Assembly: GCF_006376615.1 (NCBI RefSeq)
Contig: NZ_VEXQ01000016.1
Coordinates: 1-64,000 of the forward strand
Direction of reading: 5' to 3'
Source: Buttiauxella sp. B2
GTDB lineage: Bacteria; Pseudomonadota; Gammaproteobacteria; Enterobacterales; Enterobacteriaceae
Length of the DNA stretch: 64,000 nt
Position numbers and translations under genes: made by a program. The notes beneath the pieces are model-generated. The model was not told the origin of the DNA and made no database searches. It was given only the letters and a program-made list of their open reading frames with translations. This document shows positions 59,575 to 64,000 of this stretch, piece by piece. Every line of letters begins with the position of its first letter. Position 1 is the stretch's first letter.

Positions 59575-60162
59575 TTAGGCGTTTATTTCACGGATTGCAC
59601 TTTTGGGACGAAAAGCTGCTACCACTTTACTGTCTGTCTCGATGTAAGGTCCATCCAGAAGCTGTATACAATACGGTACACTCGCAAAGATACCCGGTAC
59701 TACAACTTTGCCATCAGCGTCTTTGACACCTTCAAGCGTTTCCTGAATAGACTTAGGTTGCCCTGGTAAATTCAGGATCAACGCTTGCTTACGGATGACG
59801 CCCACCTGGCGTGAAAGAATTGCCGTCGGCACAAAGTGCAGGCTGATTTGGCGCATCTGCTCGCCAAACCCCGGCATTACGCGGTCAGCAATCGCAAGCG
59901 TTGCGTCAGGAGTGACATCGCGACGTGCCGGGCCTGTGCCGCCAGTGCTTAACACCAAATGGCAGGCCATTTCATCCACCAGCTCACACAAAGCTTGTTC
60001 GATAAGCGGTTGTTCGTCAGGGATTAAGCGAGTTTCAATCTGGAAAGGAGTCGTTAAGGTTCGTTCCAGCCAGTCAACAAGCGCCGGAATGCCTTTATCT
60101 TGATATACACCGCTTGAAGCGCGGTCAGAGATGGAAACTAAGCCAATGCGTAAGGTATTCAT
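59575..60162 (-). CDS. mog: Molybdopterin adenylyltransferase
   Basis: 195 residues from ATG 60162 (frame to 60204 rejected), as in E. coli Mog. MoCF domain: LRIGLVSISDRASSGVYQDKG, LSTGGTGPARRDVTPDAT, LILNLPGQPKSIQETL. Adenylates molybdopterin before Mo insertion. Downstream of talB on the same strand. Confidence 0.96.
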   Translation of the reverse strand: MNTLRIGLVSISDRASSGVYQDKGIPALVDWLERTLTTPFQIETRLIPDEQPLIEQALCELVDEMACHLVLSTGGTGPARRDVTPDATLAIADRVMPGFGEQMRQISLHFVPTAILSRQVGVIRKQALILNLPGQPKSIQETLEGVKDADGKVVVPGIFASVPYCIQLLDGPYIETDSKVVAAFRPKSAIREINA

Positions 60163-60273
60163 ATCATTCCCGGGGAAATCAGCAAACTTAACGGAATGAT
60201 ACACGGCGAAAGGAGTTGCAGACAGGGTGAAAAACTAAAAATCGTGACCGGAAGGCTCCGGTCACGCCAATGA

Positions 60274-61227
60274 TTACAGCAGGTCGCCGATCATTTTTTC
60301 CAGTTTTTCCTGGTCGATAGCAAACTTACGGATGCCATCAGCCAGTTTATCAACGGCCATTGGATCCTGGTTGTGGCTCCACAGGAACTGGGATTCAGTC
60401 ATACGGTCTGGGCGTGCTTTGACTTCACCGGTGTAAGACAGTTTACGCTCAACCGCGCCTTCGCTTTCAGCCAGCTCTTTGAGCAGAGGAGGAGCGATAG
60501 TCAGACGGTCACAGCCTGCCAGTTCGATAATCTCGCCCACGTTACGGAAGCTTGCTCCCATAACGACAGTCTCGTAGCCGTGTTGCTTGTAGTACTGGTA
60601 GATTTCAGAAACAGAAACCACGCCTGGATCTTCCTGTGGCGCGTACTCTTTCTTATCAGTATTCGCTTTGTACCAGTCGAGGATACGGCCTACGAACGGA
60701 GAAATCAGGAACACGCCAGCTTCAGCACAAGCACGCGCCTGAGCGAAGGAGAACAGCAGAGTCAGGTTACAGTTGATGCCTTCTTTTTCCAGCTGCTCAG
60801 CAGCACAGATACCCTGCCAGGTAGAAGCCAGTTTGATCAAGATACGGTCATTGCTGATACCCGCATCGTTGTACATTTTGATAAGACGTTTTGCTTTAGT
60901 GATGCTGGCATTGGTGTCATAAGACAGACGCGCATCCACTTCAGTAGAGATACGGCCTGGGATCAGTTTGAGGATTTCCAGACCAATATTCACCGCCAGT
61001 TTGTCAGTCGCATCCACAACTTGTTGTGCACGATCGCTGCTCTGCTCACGCGCCCAGGCAACCGCATCATCAATCAGTTTGCGGTATTCAGGGATCTGCG
61101 CAGCATTCAGGATCAGAGATGGGTTAGTGGTAGCATCTTGCGGTTGATACAGCTTCATTGCCGCAATATCCCCGGTGTCCGCAACAACTGTGGTTAGCTG
61201 ACGCAGGGAGGTCAATTTATCCGTCAT
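60274..61227 (-). CDS. talB: Transaldolase B
   Basis: 317 residues, E. coli length. Non-oxidative pentose phosphate pathway. TIM barrel with the Schiff-base Lys in [25 protein letters not shown] at the N-terminus, and the phosphate-binding ASFRNVGEI segment. Confidence 0.98.
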   Translation of the reverse strand: MTDKLTSLRQLTTVVADTGDIAAMKLYQPQDATTNPSLILNAAQIPEYRKLIDDAVAWAREQSSDRAQQVVDATDKLAVNIGLEILKLIPGRISTEVDARLSYDTNASITKAKRLIKMYNDAGISNDRILIKLASTWQGICAAEQLEKEGINCNLTLLFSFAQARACAEAGVFLISPFVGRILDWYKANTDKKEYAPQEDPGVVSVSEIYQYYKQHGYETVVMGASFRNVGEIIELAGCDRLTIAPPLLKELAESEGAVERKLSYTGEVKARPDRMTESQFLWSHNQDPMAVDKLADGIRKFAIDQEKLEKMIGDLL

Positions 61228-61442
61228 GATAGTGTTTCTCTTAGATGTAACTTGTTAGGGGGATGTAACCGGTCTGGCTTGATGATATCACGACGCAAAA
61301 CAGGTGCAACCGCAGTAATACATCAGCATGAACTGAACGCGGAAGTGATAAATAACGTATATTATTTGTCTGCAATCTAAAGGAACACGCGCGGACAGCG
61401 CTAATTAACTGTGCTCACAACACAGACAAACGAGGGATGTTA

Positions 61443-62888
61443 ATGGCAGATTTTTTTCTGTTTATCAACGAGATACTTTGGGGTTCAGTCCTCATTTATT
61501 TATTAGTCGGGGCGGGTCTCTGGTTCACCTGGCGATGCGGCTTTGTACAATTTCGCTACCTGACTCAACTACGCAGCATAATTCTGTCGAATAAAAGCGG
61601 CGATTCTTCCGGACTTTCCTCATTCCAGGCACTTTGCACAAGTCTTGCTGCACGCGTCGGCAGCGGTAACCTTTCAGGTGTGGCACTTGCCCTGACTCTC
61701 GGTGGCCCTGGTGCTATTTTCTGGATGTGGGTGGTTGCTATGCTAGGTATGGCGACATCCTTTGCTGAATGCTCCCTTGCTCAGCTTTATAAAACCCGCG
61801 ATAGCGAAGGCAATTATCGTGGCGGCCCAGCCTGGTATATGGAACGTGGTCTAGGAATGCGCTGGATGGGCGTGATGTTCTCCGTCTTCCTGATGCTGGC
61901 CTTTGGTTTGATTTTCAACGCGGTGCAAGCGAATTCAATTGCCAGTGCAGTCAACCATGCTTTCGGCATCCCTAAAACCTGGATTGGTATTAGTCTTGTA
62001 GCCCTGACAGCAAGCGTCATATGGGGCGGAATGCGTGGCACCGCGCGTATATCCCAATGGTTAGTACCTTTTATGGCGCTTATCTGGGTGTTGATGAGTC
62101 TGGTGGTGATGGCGATGAATATCGAACGCCTGCCCGAGGTTGTTTCTTTGGTCTTCAAAAGTGCATTTGGCTGGAAAGAAGCCGCATCAGGTGCCATTGG
62201 ATTCACCATTAGCCAGGCGATCACTACCGGTTTCCAGCGCGGTATGTTCTCCAACGAAGCGGGGATGGGATCTTCTCCTAATGCCGCCGCAGCGGCGGCA
62301 ACCTGGCCTCCACACCCTGCATCACAAGGGCTGGTGCAGATGTTTGGTGTGCTGATCGATACGATGATCATCTGTTCAGCAACGGCAGGAATTATTCTTT
62401 TCTCGGGGATTCTGGACACACCTCATCCGCAGATGAATGGCATCACTTTAGTTCAACAAGCGCTTAGCAGTGTGGTTGGCTCATGGGGAACTGGGTTCAT
62501 CGCCCTGATTGTAATGCTTTTTGCATTCACATCGATTGTCGCCAATTATGCGTACGCTGAAAACAATTTGCTGTTTATACAACGGAAAAACCCTTTTGCC
62601 ACCGTGCTATTCCGTTGCCTGGCGCTGGTAATGGTCATGTTTGGAACCCTTTCGCCATTACCGCTGGTCTGGCAGATGGCGGATGTGGCGATGGCGTTTA
62701 TGGCTGTTACTAATCTCACGGCAATTCTACTGCTTTCTCCTATCGCCAGGGATCTCAGTACCGATTACTTACGCCAGCTGCGACTCGGTGTTACACCAGT
62801 TTTCGATCCTAACCGTTTTCCAGAAATTAAGAGCCAACTGGAACCGGGAATTTGGGACAATCCTAAGCCCCCTGAAACCAAACGCTAA
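61443..62888 (+). CDS. yaaJ: Na+:amino-acid (alanine/glycine) symporter YaaJ
   Basis: 481 residues from ATG 61443; ATG 61437 touches the GAGGG ribosome site and is less likely. AGCS family: LAARVGSGNLSGVALALTLGG, GGPAWYMERGLGMRWMGV, SNEAGMGSSPNAAAAA. 10-11 helices. Divergent from talB as in E. coli. Substrate probably alanine or glycine by family. Confidence 0.93.
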   Translation: MADFFLFINEILWGSVLIYLLVGAGLWFTWRCGFVQFRYLTQLRSIILSNKSGDSSGLSSFQALCTSLAARVGSGNLSGVALALTLGGPGAIFWMWVVAMLGMATSFAECSLAQLYKTRDSEGNYRGGPAWYMERGLGMRWMGVMFSVFLMLAFGLIFNAVQANSIASAVNHAFGIPKTWIGISLVALTASVIWGGMRGTARISQWLVPFMALIWVLMSLVVMAMNIERLPEVVSLVFKSAFGWKEAASGAIGFTISQAITTGFQRGMFSNEAGMGSSPNAAAAAATWPPHPASQGLVQMFGVLIDTMIICSATAGIILFSGILDTPHPQMNGITLVQQALSSVVGSWGTGFIALIVMLFAFTSIVANYAYAENNLLFIQRKNPFATVLFRCLALVMVMFGTLSPLPLVWQMADVAMAFMAVTNLTAILLLSPIARDLSTDYLRQLRLGVTPVFDPNRFPEIKSQLEPGIWDNPKPPETKR

Positions 62889-62957
62889 TCGCAACCATTG
62901 GCGGATTCTTTCAGTGAATTTGCTAAAGTAGCAGCTAAAAATCGGCAAGGAACAGAT

Positions 62958-63731
62958 ATGCTAATTCTAATTTCACCTGCAAAAACACTGGATTATCAAA
63001 GCGATCTCCCTACCGATCGTTACACACAACCCGAACTGTTGGATTATTCGCAGCAGTTGATTGCGGTGGCACGCAAGCTTAGTGCGCCGCAAATATCGTC
63101 ACTGATGCATATCAGCGACAAACTCGCTTCGCTGAACGAAACACGTTTTCACGAATGGCATCCTGACTTCACACCACAAAACGCGCGTCAGGCAATTCTG
63201 GCATTTAAAGGTGATGTGTATACGGGATTACAGGCTGATGAATTCAGTGATGCGGATTTCGAATTTGCCCAACAGCATTTACGAATGCTTTCCGGGTTAT
63301 ATGGCGTGTTGCGCCCGCTCGACCTGATGCAGCCTTATCGGCTGGAGATGGGCATTAAGCTTGAGAACACGAAGGGTAAAGATCTGTATCACTTCTGGGG
63401 CGATACCATCACCGAGAAACTAAACCAGGTGCTGGCAGCACAGGGCAACAACATCGTGATTAATCTGGCTTCAGATGAGTACTTCAAATCAGTGAAGCCA
63501 AAAAAGCTCAATGCTGAAATCATCAAGCCGGTGTTTCTTGATGAGAAGAATGACAAATTTAAAGTCATCAGTTTCTACGCCAAGAAAGCTCGAGGTTTGA
63601 TGAGCCGTTACATCATTGAAAATCGACTCACCAAGCCTGAACAACTGCTCGGTTTTAACACCGATGGCTATATCTTTGATGAAGCGGCTTCCGGCAAGCA
63701 TGAGCTGATATTCAAGCGTCACGAGCAGTAA
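62958..63731 (+). CDS. yaaA: Peroxide-stress/DNA-binding protein YaaA
   Basis: 257 residues from ATG 62958 (AAGGAA upstream); the frame to 62898 is rejected on family length. DUF328 fold: [37 protein letters not shown]. In E. coli it is OxyR-induced and limits intracellular iron during H2O2 stress. Followed by a hairpin terminator. Confidence 0.96.
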   Translation: MLILISPAKTLDYQSDLPTDRYTQPELLDYSQQLIAVARKLSAPQISSLMHISDKLASLNETRFHEWHPDFTPQNARQAILAFKGDVYTGLQADEFSDADFEFAQQHLRMLSGLYGVLRPLDLMQPYRLEMGIKLENTKGKDLYHFWGDTITEKLNQVLAAQGNNIVINLASDEYFKSVKPKKLNAEIIKPVFLDEKNDKFKVISFYAKKARGLMSRYIIENRLTKPEQLLGFNTDGYIFDEAASGKHELIFKRHEQ

Positions 63732-63739
63732 AACGAACA

Positions 63740-63763
63740 AGGCGGGTAAGATTTACCCGCCTT
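63740..63763. terminator. Terminator between yaaA and the convergent DUF2502 gene
   Basis: GGCGGGTAA GAT TTACCCGCC perfect 9-bp stem at 63741-63761 with a short T/A tract on each side. Confidence 0.85.
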
Positions 63764-63767
63764 AAAA

Positions 63768-64000
63768 TTAGTGATGTTTCCATTTATCGCCGTGATTACC
63801 ATTATCGTGATGGTCTTTATCATGATGGCCGTTGTCGTGGTGTTCATCACGATGCTCGTCATGATGGTCATGCTGATGCCATCTATTTTCACGCCATTCG
63901 TAATGATCGTCCCACCAACCCCGGTCGCGCCAGTGGCCGCCATCCCAGTAGTTGCCATTATGGTCCTGATCGCCAATTTGTAATTTTACCGCCGGTATAA
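63768..64000 (-). CDS. DUF2502 (YpeC-like) periplasmic protein, C-terminal part
   Basis: The last 77 codons of a minus-strand gene that enters at the right edge; stop at 63768-63770. [23 protein letters not shown] is the DUF2502 signature found in YpeC-type secreted proteins. The tail of about 45 residues is rich in His and Asp ([20 protein letters not shown]...), with alternating HH-D units that could bind metal ions. The signal peptide should lie beyond the window. Confidence 0.85.
   Translation of the reverse strand, partial: IPAVKLQIGDQDHNGNYWDGGHWRDRGWWDDHYEWRENRWHQHDHHDEHRDEHHDNGHHDKDHHDNGNHGDKWKHH

Noticed and set aside
60373-61197. 274-codon plus-strand frame opposite talB
   Set aside because: Antisense to a strongly codon-biased gene; no start signal and no recognisable protein.
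63771-63983. Very hydrophobic 70-codon plus-strand frame at the right edge
   Set aside because: It looks like a membrane protein only because it is the complement of the His/Asp-rich DUF2502 coding sequence.

Overview
The window is chromosomal DNA of a gammaproteobacterium in the Enterobacteriaceae. Gene products such as DnaK, RpsT, IleS, TalB, AnsB, FucI and Gpr match the E. coli versions I remember closely and at nearly the same lengths. The carriage of penicillin acylase (pac), an L-fucose ABC importer and an oxidative sugar operon points to a Buttiauxella/Kluyvera-like genus rather than Escherichia. The genus call is a guess; the family call is firm.

Layout. 1-2093 (minus) is the N-terminal part of a giant LapA/BapA-type adhesin with a retention module, a TAAG protease site and 111-residue Ig-like repeats. 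2094-6419 is an accessory stretch: AT-rich DNA with a triplet of short palindromes, then two remnants of an IS5-family element flanking a block with a glycine-zipper protein, a small charged secreted protein and asparaginase ansB. The outer IS end overwrites the 3' end of pac (6377-8941, minus). 9194-14292 holds a fused DUF308/papain-like protein, gpr, an NlpC/P60 hydrolase and three small unknown genes. 14297-24704 is a complete L-fucose locus: fucR, fucU, fucK, fucI (minus) diverging from an Rbs-type ABC importer, a LacI-type regulator and fucA (plus). A chemoreceptor follows (minus).

26459-33084 (exbDB, metC, yghB, yqhC, yqhD, dkgA) follows E. coli 67-68 min order. Directly after dkgA the map jumps to the E. 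coli 0-min region: rihC, then ispH-fkpB-lspA-ileS-ribF, rpsT, nhaR-nhaA, dnaJ-dnaK, satP, mog, talB, yaaJ, yaaA. rihC is preceded on its strand side by two cupin phosphoglucose-isomerase-like genes, and is separated from ispH by a 9.6-kb inserted operon (35703-45267). That operon encodes a GntR regulator, KDGal kinase, KDPGal aldolase, lactonase, two MFS transporters, an IlvD/Edd-type dehydratase, a DapA-type aldolase/dehydratase and an SDR dehydrogenase. Together these could form a self-contained oxidative (De Ley-Doudoroff-like) route from a free sugar to pyruvate and glyceraldehyde-3-phosphate.

The most notable items are this oxidative operon with its palindromic operator, the LapG-cleavable adhesin with its palindrome triad, the IS footprint that rewrote the pac C-terminus, and the fucose locus with paired LacI operators. 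I saw no rRNA, tRNA or CRISPR array.
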